64,000 bases of DNA from Rhizopus sp. PT2906 (taxonomy: Eukaryota > Mucoromycota > Mucoromycetes > Mucorales > Rhizopodaceae): NCBI GenBank assembly GCA_025529335.1, contig JAMYHX010000156.1:1-64000 (forward strand), in the 5' to 3' direction. The notes beneath the pieces were generated by a model, which was given only the letters and a program-made list of their open reading frames with translations, was not told where the DNA came from and did no database searches. Made by a program: the position numbers and the translations under genes. The stretch's first letter is position 1; every line of letters begins with the position of its first letter. This document shows positions 1 through 10,278 of the stretch, piece by piece.

Positions 1-2235
1 TTTCAGTTTGATCAACTTTAAAAGATCTGGTGGTCACTTCAAGCACCTAAACTTATAAATCTCAAGAAAACTTTCTAAATTAACAACAACCTCTACAAAC
101 CATAAGAAAAATTACACTAGTATAAATACAGTCAATATATTTTTAAATAAATCAATAGTTCAGTTCTCAGTATAACTCACTCATCTTTATATTCTTTTAT
201 TTGAACTCTTTAATTTCTAATACATTTGGTATTCTACAGTACTTTTTATTACTCTTTTATACTTTTACTTTTCTTTTATCACTCTTATCTACAGATACGC
301 TTACCTTAAAGCCTTGTATCAGTAGGATTCACTTTTATTTTTACTTTTGCTCTTATATAACGCAAGTTATTTCTTTTGATCTATTAAGATCTGGTGGTCA
401 CGCGACAGAAACTCATACAACTCAATTTACACTCAAGCTTCTACCGAAGCATAACCATTTTACAACAGTACCTGTATCTTTTGTTAAAAGTGAAGTTTAA
501 AGATGAAAGCACCACATCCATAGACTTTGGTTAATACAATTTTGAAAACCAATCTATATAAATAGCTTTGGAAGATCAAAAGCTCGCCCAGTAAAAAAAA
601 AAAAAACAATTTTTTTTTTATTATTCTCCTTGATCTGGTACAACAGGTTTGATTACACTTGACATTATTGTTATGAAAAAGAAGAATGAGAAGGACACTC
701 CTGATAGTATCATTCACAGACACAAATACTTTCTTATAAACAGTGTTTTTAAAAGCTGCGTTTGCAGCCATCTCCTTATTTTTCTTTAATATAAATGACC
801 TAATCAAATTAGTCAATCTACAGTATTATTCTCATTCCAATTATCTTACAAAGTCTTCTCTTGTAAAGGCATCTTTTTCACTTTTTCTATTATTTTTACT
901 TTTCAATTCACACATATTATCTTTGATCTTGTATAATCAGAACCTGGTGATCATTAACGTGATACACTATACTCATTTATTGCTTTGCTTTATTCTTTTT
1001 TCTTTAAACCTATCTTAAAAACTTTAAACTCGTCGAGGTCGCTAAGCTAAAACAAGCAATTGCATTATTTGGTCTTTATTTTTTGTCTTTTTCTTTCACT
1101 TTTAATTAGGTCTAGAAGTTACTTAACGAACCAAATTGCGACTTTTTTTTTTTTTTTTTTTGAACATCTCCCTTGTAGTAGATGTCTTGTACTCTTTATA
1201 CCAAGTAAAGCAACAGCTTATGGACTACTTTAATCCAATTTAAGAGCTTTGTTAACATTTATCTTCTTTTTTGTTGCTTGATTACCCTTTATCTTCCCTA
1301 TTTATTCTATTTCATATTAGCAACTCTTTTCGTTTTCGCTATTGCTCTTTCACTTTATTTTAGTTATCTTGAAATGTTGGTTATATAAGAGGGACATTTA
1401 CAATGAGTTTTTCAGGATTAGGACTTACTTTACATTATTTTGAAAAAGTGTTGTTGTTACAGTAATTGTACTGTTGCAGCTAACTGCCAGTACATGTTTA
1501 AATAACATTTTGCTTTAAATCTTTTACTATTTAAAAGAGCAAGGGCATTACTTGCTACAAATGGAATCATTCATATGGGACTAGACTATTAGACTCGAAC
1601 AACAATATGCTTAAAAAAAGAAGAAACACTACTAAAAGCGAAACTTATCAAATATGTATACGGTGAATGTTTTACAGTACGAATCCTTAAAGTAACCTAT
1701 AAGCGTAGGTTCTAGAAATAAAATTAGAAAGAAAGGTACATGGAAAACACCTACTGTTCTTCCAGAGCAGTCTTTGTATTATATTTTGTTGAACATGCTT
1801 TACTTTCATGAAAGTTGCATATAAGTTTGTTTGCGGCATATATTAGATACGTTATTCTGATGCATTTACAAAATGACATTAGATACTTTCAACATCTTTT
1901 TTATGATAAAAACAGCAATGGTTAATGGCAATATATATTCATCGCAGAGTATTAACAGTGAAGGAGTTTATTATACAAAGGGTGGAAATATTAAAAAGGA
2001 ATCAGCTATATGTGCATTTGAAATCAAGAGAATGGAAAGGAGAGGGAAAGAAAGAAATTATAGGGTTCATAAATCAAACATGTAAGAATGTCGTGAAGTA
2101 AATTACAGCTTCCTCTTTCTCACTGCTTGTGAAAAAGACAGATGAGGACTGTAGGGTATGTGATTAGAGCATAAATAGGATGATGTAATGGAAACAGAAA
2201 CGAGCGGAAGAGACAATGTAGTGGTCATTACTATA
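1..2235. other. AT-rich gene-poor region
   Basis: No convincing gene was found. The stretch is very AT-rich with long T runs (for example 1144-1162) and pyrimidine-rich tracts. Open frames here lack an ATG start or have low-complexity content. A 15-bp word, AGATCTGGTGGTCAC, occurs at about 24-38 and again at about 388-402, and weaker variants (GATCTGGTACAAC, AACCTGGTGATC) follow near 632 and 940. The words look like scattered remnants of a repeat rather than a working array. Confidence 0.5.
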
Positions 2236-3069
2236 TCACATAGTGGCCAATATTTGTTGTCGATTTTCAGCAGCAATGTTGGGGTTGACAGCAAATTTAC
2301 AAAACCAAACTTGGTTGGATTTGCTTTTACATCTTTCAAGATCTTCGCGGTTTCTATGAGGCTTGAGCTTGTTTTTGTTTAGAAACTTCAAAAGCCGTTT
2401 TATCCAAGGAATTTGCTTGCGGTCGCTGTAGGATTCTTTATGAATAGGGCTTGTTGTTATGGAGCAGGTAGCTGAGAGAGATCGATAATTCGATGAGCTA
2501 GCATCATCTTTTACTATTGAACTATGTCGTCTGATACTACTACTACTACTGTATAAGTACGGCATTGATGAAGGCTTTCGTGTATGTGTGGAGGCAATAC
2601 TACTACTGAGGTGACAGCAGTTCTTGAGGTTACTTCTCGATTGCGGACGGGATATGTTTTGAATGGTGGAGGGTATACTAGATGTTTCGGCTCGGTAAGA
2701 AGAAGAGGATGAGCTTATAGAATAGCTATTTGCCAGGTTATATTGAAGTCTTTCGGCCGTCGGGAGAAAGTGCGAGTCATTGTGATACGGAAAGGGCAGT
2801 AACCGAGGTGATGCAAGAACAATGTCTGGATGGCTGGATGTTGGGGTTGACTGGCATCTTTCACGAACAGAGGAGGATATAGAAGCTTCTCGACAATACC
2901 TTGACAGTATCTCATTTCGCGTCGATTTTGCTTCTTTGTTAAATTTTAAAAGATTTTCTTTTGTTAAGGGAGCACTGTTGTAATTGCTGCTGTTGGTTCG
3001 TGAAGAAAATCTGTCATTATAAAAGTCATCTTCAAGATGTGCGACGCAGATAGATGAGTTATAATCCAT
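2236..3069 (-). CDS. Serine-rich hypothetical protein (277 aa)
   Basis: Single-exon frame that opens with ATG at 3067-3069 and closes with TGA at 2236-2238. I do not recognise the family. Serine is strongly over-represented, with runs at about residues 118-125 and 173-180, typical of a disordered and possibly phosphorylated protein. The last 70 residues are basic (the segment starting PWIKRLLKFLNKNKLKPHRN) and could bind nucleic acid or acidic lipid; that is inference only. No signal peptide or membrane segment is visible. A second open frame overlaps the 3' end, so the C-terminus might be altered by an unseen intron. It stands alone, with gene-poor DNA on both sides. Confidence 0.5.
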   Translation of the reverse strand: MDYNSSICVAHLEDDFYNDRFSSRTNSSNYNSAPLTKENLLKFNKEAKSTRNEILSRYCREASISSSVRERCQSTPTSSHPDIVLASPRLLPFPYHNDSHFLPTAERLQYNLANSYSISSSSSSYRAETSSIPSTIQNISRPQSRSNLKNCCHLSSSIASTHTRKPSSMPYLYSSSSSIRRHSSIVKDDASSSNYRSLSATCSITTSPIHKESYSDRKQIPWIKRLLKFLNKNKLKPHRNREDLERCKSKSNQVWFCKFAVNPNIAAENRQQILATM

Positions 3070-5590
3070 GGGGTATATTGGTATTAATATGTATATTTGT
3101 CTGTATGGATAAGTGTATGTAAATATTTATATCGATTATATACTCGAGATATAATCGTTTGACAGAAAAGTAGAAAAAAAGGAAGAAAACACCCTGCGTA
3201 TTTATAATTAATTTTAGGTTCAAGTATTCCTTAATCAAGCATTGTAGAATTAGGGGGAGGGGCTGATCTTTGGGTTACAAAATTGAAATGTGCACGACAC
3301 ACACATATAAAATTCTGGACATGGTCCCAGGAGGGAGGCGCTGAGTACGTCGTATTTTCTATATAAAGTAGTTGCTGAAACCTTGATGAGCCCGGTATCT
3401 GATTGTAATACTCCGGCCAAAAGGATGGACGAGTATACCACTGGCGTGCTTTTGGCAAGGTAACAAACAAATATACCCCAATGTTCTTATTCCACAAACA
3501 CATATCGATGCATTCGCAGTAAAGCTGAATAAATATTTAATCATAAAAAAAATGGCTAATTTACAATAGAAAACTCCTCCCTTAATACTTCCCCTCAAAT
3601 CTTTAAAGATAAGAGTATAGAATGCACGTACATGTATAGCCTAGATCGTTGTTCTTTTTTCATTGCTTGTACAATCTTGCTCTTTTCTCACAGAGCAGTC
3701 AGGAAATGCTGGTATTCATGACTCATGTCCTAAAGCTTCTGCACTTTATATTTTTAATGGATATCAGCGAATGCATTAAACGACAAGCCCCCGCATACAA
3801 TAAAATTAGTGTAAAAAGTGAGTGCCATTCGGAGTATTTGTTATTCTCCTTAGAGTGAGTATACTTTGTCTCCACAAGTCGCTTTGGCCATAACTTTCTC
3901 GGTAGAACACGTTTTCTATCAAAATAATAAGGTCGGTGCTACCTTAAATGTATAATCTTATTTTCCTTTTTTTTTGTATAAGTCCAAAGGAGCATTACCC
4001 CCCCTTTTAGAATAGTAAGATGAATAGATGAAAGAGTGAGGAAGGGGTAGAAAAGGGGGAAGGCTGTCTTCAGCATTGGCAAAATAGAAATGTTACACAT
4101 ATTTTCCGGTGAAGCCATAAATGTTGGTTCCTATACTAACACCAAGGTTGACATAATGTTTGTTACTCAACAAACAACAGATTGCTGTCCTTTTACGCCC
4201 TAAAAGCAACGGCCTGGTTTAGTGATTATAGATAACATTAATCTGTAGCACGATTATACTCTGCGAACAATGAACGGGCCCCGTAACAGGCGCGCGTGTG
4301 CCAAGAGCGGATGAGTAATTCTTGGGCAAAATTACCAAAAATATATGGAGCTTATGTTTGTGTGTTCAACTGCAGCCTCAATGTAAAAACTTTATTTCAG
4401 GTGGTGCATAAGACGGAGATATGTATATTTGGCATATGGAATATCCAAAAAGTAAATGTTACAAGTATGCCATGAATGTACCAATGGCCGATCATTTTTA
4501 CTCTATCTTTAAGATTTGAATTGGCCGCGTCACCACGCTTACACCTAGTACAAGTCTGCATGACCAAAGCCTTTTTCAATGATTTGACCATTTCAGTAAT
4601 ATTAGATAGCTCTCTAGACCACAGTTCTTCTTTACTCTTCTTTCTGAAAAGGGAAGTTTGAGGTCACCTTTACCTCAACAAAGACTGACCTGGTCATTAT
4701 GAATAATACTTTTTACCAATTATTTCCAGCCGATAAGAACATCATATCCTTCTTGAAGTTTTTATCATTACTGTCAGCAATTAGCTTCATTGGCAAACAA
4801 AACGGTATTTCGTTATGCAGAAGCACCTGGTGTACAGCCAATATTTGTTGGGCAGCTCTTGTTTGTCGAGCTTTGCGTGTTTGTGCCGTATGGAGATGTT
4901 ATCTTAATAAGGTTTGGAATTTACACAAACATCGATCGCTGAGGATAGACACTTTCCATGCCTTTATAAGCATTCTATACGGGGCAGTTTATGGTAGTAA
5001 TCTCTTGGCATTGTTACATAGTTTTATAGTATTGGGTTTCTTCTTGGAATCTGTGCACTCTGATAAATGCAAATCCAATTAATATTGAAATGAGCTCGTT
5101 ACTGCTAAACCTGAATATGCAATTATTGAATTTTGTGATTGTTCAGCTAACAAGGTTTTAACTACAAGTCATTTGACATTGATGTATCTGAAATAAGAGT
5201 GTTTATTACAGCTCTCCTTTTACATGGACATTCGATGATTATAAAGGCGGCTATTTTGATATGTCTTTGGCATTACGGGCTTATAAAGATAGTTTCTACT
5301 GTCAAGCAATCAATGAGGCGGATGAGCTGCTGTATTGTTTGCTGATAGAAATATTATGCATCTTTTGGATCTTCATTTCTAGACCTATAGGCTTTTCTTT
5401 TACAAATAAGGTTCAAAAGATTAAACATCTATGCATAACATTTCCGTGAATACAGGTGTTGAGACTGTTTATGGTAATTCCTTCACAGGGTTTAACCTTG
5501 TGGATAAACACACTCCCGTAAGTAGTAATAGACAATGAGAAGATATGCGACAGAGATGATCCAAAATGTTCATGCAATATTTATTAAATT
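3070..5590. other. Intergenic region with possible decayed coding piece
   Basis: No intact gene was recognised. Between about 4760 and 5400 the plus strand shows protein-like stretches in shifting frames, for example ANKTVFRYAEAPGVQPIF near 4795-4850 and DDYKGGYFDMSLALRAYKD near 5234-5290, separated by stops and frame changes. This is what a degraded multicopy element gene would look like, but the family is not identifiable by eye. A 127-codon ATG frame at 4699-5082 crosses the same DNA and is probably a chance frame. The rest is AT-rich with no visible feature. Confidence 0.35.
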
Positions 5591-6288
5591 CTATTCTGTA
5601 TCCATCAAATCATTGACTTTATCTGACTTCTCCTTGGTTGCTGGGGTTACTGCTTTTGATTCTTCAGATAAAGGTTTTCGTACTCTTATTGTCTTTATGC
5701 GGGACATACTATTTTTATCGCCATCCCATTCTCTCAACAGCTCCAGTGTCTTTCCGTTTGTCATATCAGGTAATTCTTTTATACATAAGTTATTAAGAAT
5801 AATCAACTCTTTCTATAACTAACCTAATCCTGACACATATTCGTTTGATTCTCTTTCTTTTAATGCCTCTAAAAAGTGTTGTCGTGGTGACTTTGGTTTC
5901 TTGTGTCCTCTTGCTCTTTCCTTTTCTAATGTATTGATTTCATCGTCGTTACGAGCCAAATAGAGTTTTATCAACTCATGCATATCTTTCATCGTTGCTG
6001 CCTTCTTTTCTTCATCAAATGCATATCTAAACCAGAGCCATCGATCCCCTTTTTGATATTAGTTTATGTATAAAGTAATATTCAGTGACATACCAATTGG
6101 GTTTACTGACTTTTGTTGTTCTTTTCTAGCCATCTTTTCTTTACGCTGATATACTCTCGTTAACTGTTGAGCCTTTCTTGAATATGGATGAATGGCATCT
6201 CTGTTTTTAATTGTCCTTAGCGTCAGCCTTTTATTTCCCTACAAATGTTGTTTAACAAAGAGTTTGTAAAGATCTATTTCTTTACCAT
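5591..6288 (-). CDS. TMA16: Ribosome-biogenesis protein TMA16
   Basis: TMA16 is a conserved small factor that joins 60S pre-ribosomes (known for the yeast and human family). The model has four exons, 6286-6288, 6094-6238, 5824-6048 and 5591-5775, giving 185 aa, near the usual family length. Recognisable blocks are AIHPYSRKAQQLTR near the N-terminus, GDRWLWFRYAF in the middle, and GLELPDMTNGKTLELLREWD towards the C-terminus, all lining up with TMA16 family blocks. The first coding exon is only the ATG, followed at once by the donor GTAAAG. Introns are 45-48 nt. It is divergent from the acyltransferase gene, with 200 bp between the start codons, so the two probably share a promoter region. Confidence 0.85.
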
Positions 6289-6488
6289 TTATGCAATTTG
6301 AAGTGAAAGAAGGGAACCTTTTTTAAAACACTCAGCCACACACATCAAGTAATTCTTACAGTCACAACAGTTGAAAGACAGAATTACACACACACATACA
6401 CACAAAAGTGGCAGACGATGGTTTTCCGCGCTATCTTTTTTTTTTTTCCCTCTTCTCTCTCTCTTTTTCTTTCTTTCTATTTAATAAA
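6289..6488. promoter_or_regulatory. Shared divergent promoter, TMA16 / acyltransferase
   Basis: The start codons of two divergent genes lie 200 bp apart. The plus side has a long pyrimidine tract (about 6438-6480) just before the acyltransferase ATG, a common fungal leader feature. A CA-rich run (about 6386-6404) precedes it. No clear TATA box was identified. Confidence 0.5.
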
Positions 6489-7999
6489 ATGGGAATACTA
6501 GGTATACTGAATGGATTTGGCTTTGGTCTTGGCCTATGGTGCCAATCTACACTTATAACTGGAGTGCAGTTTTTATCACTTTTTATTTGGCCCGTATCAA
6601 GACGTCTTTATTATAAATTCCAGGCACATATCATGCGACAATGGGCAAATAACTTATTTCTGATGATGCGGTTATTTGCACCCGGAGACTTGATTATTAC
6701 ATTGGATGAAAGCTGTACTCGAGAGGGAAGTGGGCTTGATGAGGAAGATGAGGATGAAGAGGAAAGGTTAGAAAGACTCTTGACTCGCAATAAACAAGGA
6801 GAGGTCATAGGCATCTCTTTTCCTGAGAAGCTCATTATGATGGCTAATCACCAGGTAGACATAGAAGCCTACATATAAAAAATCTATTGCTGAGCCATAT
6901 TCTTTTTTTCTCTATGCGTGTACATATACAATAGATACTGGTCGACTGGATTTATATTTGGTTCTTGGCTTATCTATCCAGAGCTCATGGTTCATTAAAG
7001 ATCATGCTTAAGCATAGTCTGAGTCTAATACCTATATACGGAACGTAAGTATGATGATTATTCATCTTTTTACTCTATGTATTCAAAGTGACACCTTTCT
7101 CTATTTACTATTTAGGGTAAATGTTTTTCCGACGCCGACACTTTCGACTCAACTATATCTGTATTTTAGGGAATGAAGTTTTTTGAATTTATTTTTCTGA
7201 AAAGAAAGTTAGAATCTGACAAGGACACAGTCATCAATAATTTAGAAAGGGCAAGAAAGAGGAATATGCCGATGTGGCTAATGTTGTTTCCGGAAGGAAC
7301 AGGTATCTAGACGGCTGTTCAATATGAACAATGAAAAAGAGAAGACTTATTTCCTTATTTAGTTATTTCGGATGATACTCGTGCCAGATCAAAGGCGTAC
7401 GCGCAGAAATTCAACATGGTAAGAAGAAGGGCATTAGGCGCAAGTTGCGAGATATTTATTATTATTATTTTGCTTAAAAGGAAGATTATAAATTCACTCT
7501 GTTACCAAGGACAACCGGACTGTTGTTATGTAAAGACACATTAGGAGACAGCGTCGAATGGTTGTATGATCTTACGATAGGATACCCAGGAATACCAGTA
7601 GGAGAGAATCCAGAAGATGCGTTGACCATGAAGTATATATTCTGTGATCGAAAAGGTCCACATAAAATCCATATCCACATACGTCGATACCGCATTGATT
7701 CTTTACCATCAGACCCAGAGCGTTTCACACCGTGGCTGTTTGAACGATGGGCAGAGAAAGATAAGAGACTTGTGTATTATAATGAAACAGGCAAGTTTCC
7801 AGAAGAACCAGTTATTGAAGATGAAGATGAATTGTTGTATAGAAGAGATCGCACAGTGAAAGTGCCTCTCAAGTTACGACATACAATCAGAGAATGTTTT
7901 GGTTATTGGCTTTATTTTATATTCTATTTGCCTTTAGTCTTGGTTCTTGTCATTCTTATCAAGACAGCTTATGAATATGCTTATCAACTCTTTGTATAA
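6489..7999 (+). CDS. Lysophospholipid acyltransferase (LCLAT1/AGPAT5-like)
   Basis: Probably transfers an acyl chain to a lysophospholipid (lysophosphatidate, lysocardiolipin or similar) in ER or mitochondrial membranes. Exons are 6489-6854, 6935-7044, a one-base exon at 7116, 7170-7302, 7363-7418 and 7481-7999, for 394 aa. The catalytic NHX4D box (NHQILVDW) is made by joining exons 1 and 2. The second box is FPEGT, followed by the family motif DDTRARSKAYA and then LLPRTTGL. Hydrophobic segments lie at residues 5-37 and near the C-terminus (about 370-390), with an acidic insert at about 80-92. The ATG at 6489 is preferred over the in-frame ATG-less extension at 6408, because the upstream codons are low-complexity leader. 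The exact lipid substrate cannot be told from sequence. Confidence 0.85.
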
Positions 8000-8014
8000 T
8001 CACTATTTATTACT

Positions 8015-8042
8015 AATAATAATAATAATAATAATAATAATC
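8015..8042. repeat. AAT trinucleotide microsatellite
   Basis: About nine tandem AAT units directly downstream of the acyltransferase stop codon and just before the left end of the transposon. Confidence 0.8.
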
Positions 8043-8055
8043 ACATCTACACATA

Positions 8056-8089
8056 CTGTGCTTCCACTCTCAATTTACCAGATGTTTGA
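8056..8089 (+). repeat. Left terminal inverted repeat of the 2.1-kb element
   Basis: Pairs with 10146-10179. There are 32 matches in 34 positions by eye, and the outermost 20 bases are identical. Confidence 0.85.
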
Positions 8090-8328
8090 AAACTCTACCC
8101 ACTTTTTTGAATAATTATGGACACTTGTGTGAGGCTTGCTCAAAGAACCTCGCTTAGAATATGATGCTACTCAAGCCCTCACTTTTGTAAATTAGCCTTT
8201 CACTTAAACGTCTACAAGTACATAAATGAGCAAGTAGAACCGACAAACATTCAATGAGCAGTCTAAATAAGTGTACTGATGAGGAGATTCTATGAGATTG
8301 TGGTCTAAGAAGAGAAACAAAAAAGGCC

Positions 8329-8703
8329 AACACTACATGCACCAGAAAATGCACCAAAAATAGGCTAATGCTACGGGCGCTTCCTTGGGGCGCTACCTTT
8401 GTTGTCACTATACAGCTTCACATTACCAATGCCTCTGCCTAATCTAAGGCTGTCCAGTTCACTCTCTCTGATATAATATACGATGTCATGTAATTGCATA
8501 AAATTAGAATAAAAATAACAACCTTTTTTTATCTCTTTCTTCCTGAAAAGAAAAAATACCAATGTGGCGACTTTATAAAAGTCATGTTTAGTTTAACGCT
8601 ATATAATGAAAAGCTTTGTTTGGTAGCATCATAGGTAATGAATAAAAGTAGTGTCTGTAGTGTTAATCTAACTTCTGGTGTATTTTCTGGTGCATGTAGT
8701 GTT
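8329..8703. mobile_element. Nested MITE-like element
   Basis: A 375-bp non-coding unit with 28-bp terminal inverted repeats: 8329-8356 (AACACTACATGCACCAGAAA at its outer edge) is the inverse of 8676-8703 with one mismatch. It lies inside the larger element. Its interior resembles 57073-57415, so it is probably a deletion derivative of the element there. No clear target-site duplication was found. Confidence 0.7.
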
Positions 8704-8736
8704 TCCCTTTAAAAATTGATATTCGATTTCTTTACG

Positions 8737-9363
8737 ACTCAGACGGAAAAGAATTTGATGTTGGTGCCGGTGAAGTTGCAGATGAAGACAAAATCCTGCA
8801 TGATAAACCAAAGCTTCTTCGAGAAGGCAAAGATGTTTTAGACGGCATTTTGAACACGGTGATGCCAAAAAGCAATGCTAAGAAAGCCATCGGACGCGTG
8901 ATTCAGATAAAAGGATCATGTGCCCAAGTGATATCTATTTATTTGACAACCACCAGCCTGTACATTGCTGTTCCGATGTTTAAGATATACTTCCTGGCAT
9001 CATTACTCGAGTTAAATGATTTTCTGGATAGATTAAAAAATATTTTTCGTCTTGCAAACTTATTGAACGACAATATCAAGGAAAAGAAAAAGATCATCAA
9101 TTGCCTTTAGCTACGGCACCCAAGAATGCAAACAGCCGGCACATTCATTGCTCAATTTGATAAAACCAACGTATTACACCCCTCTCGACAACAACTGCTT
9201 CTGCTCTGTGTTTAGCCTTTCAGATACAGATAAATCGAGAGATAGCCCTCTTCCACCAAGCTATTGCGGAAGAAGTTAATGTTGTCGATGCTGATGAAAA
9301 TGACGGGAAACGGTTTCATTGTGATACCAATGCTACTTTGGACATCAATCCTTATGAACAATA
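8737..9363 (+). pseudogene. Degraded multicopy mucoralean coding repeat
   Basis: An open stretch at about 8737-9110 encodes a protein-like sequence (VGAGEVADEDKILHDKPK, then KKAIGRVIQIKGS and AVPMFKIYFLASLLELNDF). A second piece at about 9227-9363 ends at a TAA. No start codon is visible at the head of the first piece, and the second needs a frame change or intron. The pattern of a charged helix followed by beta-rich text resembles multicopy genes of unknown function in Mucorales, as far as I can recall; the link is inference. It lies inside the transposon and may be cargo or a later insertion. Confidence 0.4.
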
Positions 9364-9539
9364 AATGAGTAAACTGTTAAATTCAAAAGAAAATAATATA
9401 TTGTTTTACGGTAGTAAATAACTGATAGTTAACAAGCTCTTGAGTATTTATATAAAAATGACAGCTGCTTGTATTTTTAATCTTTCAGCTTCGTATTGAC
9501 TGCTTTGAGTCTGAGAAAAATGAAGAATGGAAACTCCAA

Positions 9540-10050
9540 GTACACATGAGTGATAAACCTGATAAATCAATTGCGAGAGATAAAAGAGCATCCCAAGACT
9601 TGATGGATCTACCATACTTCGCAGAGACTCATTCTGGGTTGATGCACAAGAAGCTACTCTTTTTGTGAGCCTTTTGATAGTTTTTCTGTTCTTTTTGTTC
9701 AACGAATTATGGGTGCTCTAATTTTTCAAAGCAATAATAGACACATGTCTGAGACGTCTTATACTCACCAGTAATACAGACATTGCCTCTTTTTCCACGC
9801 ATTGCTTCAACTTACTTTCCCCCATATCTATGATGGCCTTTGATTCTTGTTCCTACCACTGTTCCACTACCGCCGGCGAATTGGACTACTTTATGCTAAT
9901 CTATTGAAGCTATTTGCCTCCTTTCTTTGTCAACCATCGAATTTAAAAATTTGTTTTTGAATCTCAATAGCTCTTTGCAAGCCTGCTCTTTTCTTGGAAG
10001 AATAGAACCTTTGTAATTAATAAGTAACATGCAGATTAAAAGAAGTTTCA
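9540..10050 (-). pseudogene. TnpB/Fanzor-like nuclease relic (C-terminal part)
   Basis: Read on the minus strand, this holds the C-terminal signature of OrfB/TnpB-family proteins, the eukaryotic branch of which is called Fanzor. In order: GSGTVVGTRIKGH (about 9830-9870), then EYKTSQTC followed by a CxxC-like cysteine (about 9733-9768), a second cysteine pair relic beginning LCINPE (about 9633-9650), and WDALLSLAIDLSGLS in place of the usual R-D-x-x-A-A/S-A box. At least three in-frame stops, one extra Tyr codon inside the zinc knuckle, and loss of Arg before the last Asp show that it is dead. The N-terminal half and first catalytic Asp are missing, since only about 300 bp separates the relic from the right terminal repeat. 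Confidence 0.6.
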
Positions 10051-10145
10051 TACTCGGATGTAGAGGTGTTTGTTGTTGCAATAGGCACTTTCAATAATAT
10101 TACAAACATTCTTGATGAATTCAACAACCCTAATTTTCTTGATTT

Positions 10146-10179
10146 GCAAACATTTGGTCAATTGAGAGTGGAAGCACAG
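10146..10179 (-). repeat. Right terminal inverted repeat of the 2.1-kb element
   Basis: Inverted partner of 8056-8089, followed directly by TA. It ends 99 bp upstream of the RTT106 start codon, so the element sits in that gene's promoter or 5' leader. Confidence 0.85.
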
Positions 10180-10278
10180 TACAGACATGATGTATTTCAA
10201 ACTCGGAAACACCAACACGATTTGGCTCTCTTTTTTCTAATTTTTTTTTTCTTTCTTTTTTCTATTATTATTTTCGAA

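Larger units (their letters stand above)
8056..10179. mobile_element. Decayed TIR transposon with TA target duplication
   Basis: The two ends are inverted repeats of about 34 bp. The left end starts CTGTGCTTCCACTCTCAATT (8056-8075), and the reverse complement of 10160-10179 is identical. The match continues into ACCA(G/A)ATGTTTG with two mismatches. TA dinucleotides flank both ends (8054-8055 and 10180-10181), as expected for the Tc1/mariner target-site duplication. Total length is 2,124 bp. Inside are a minus-strand relic of a TnpB/Fanzor-like protein (about 9540-10050), a nested 375-bp MITE (8329-8703) and plus-strand coding relics (8737-9363). No intact transposase frame remains, so mobility is presumably lost. 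The superfamily call rests on the ends and the TA only. Confidence 0.75.

Noticed and set aside
201..1018. Open frames of 91-110 codons near the left edge
   Set aside because: Two begin at non-ATG codons, and all are rich in Phe/Leu/Tyr/Asn as expected from T/A-rich DNA.
3231..3503. ATG-started 90-codon minus frame with Trp/Tyr-rich text
   Set aside because: No recognisable domain, no exon partner, and two other frames overlap it with similar length. Chance or decayed DNA is more likely than a gene.
6408..6488. N-terminal extension of the acyltransferase frame
   Set aside because: The 27 extra codons begin at a non-ATG codon and come from a pyrimidine-rich leader; the ATG at 6489 fits the family start.
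9448..9702. 84-codon minus frame inside the transposon as a real gene
   Set aside because: It is an out-of-frame shadow of the Fanzor-like relic, whose conserved text is in another frame.
10066..10278. Upstream extension of the RTT106 frame
   Set aside because: It runs through the transposon terminal repeat and a T-rich leader and starts at a non-ATG codon.
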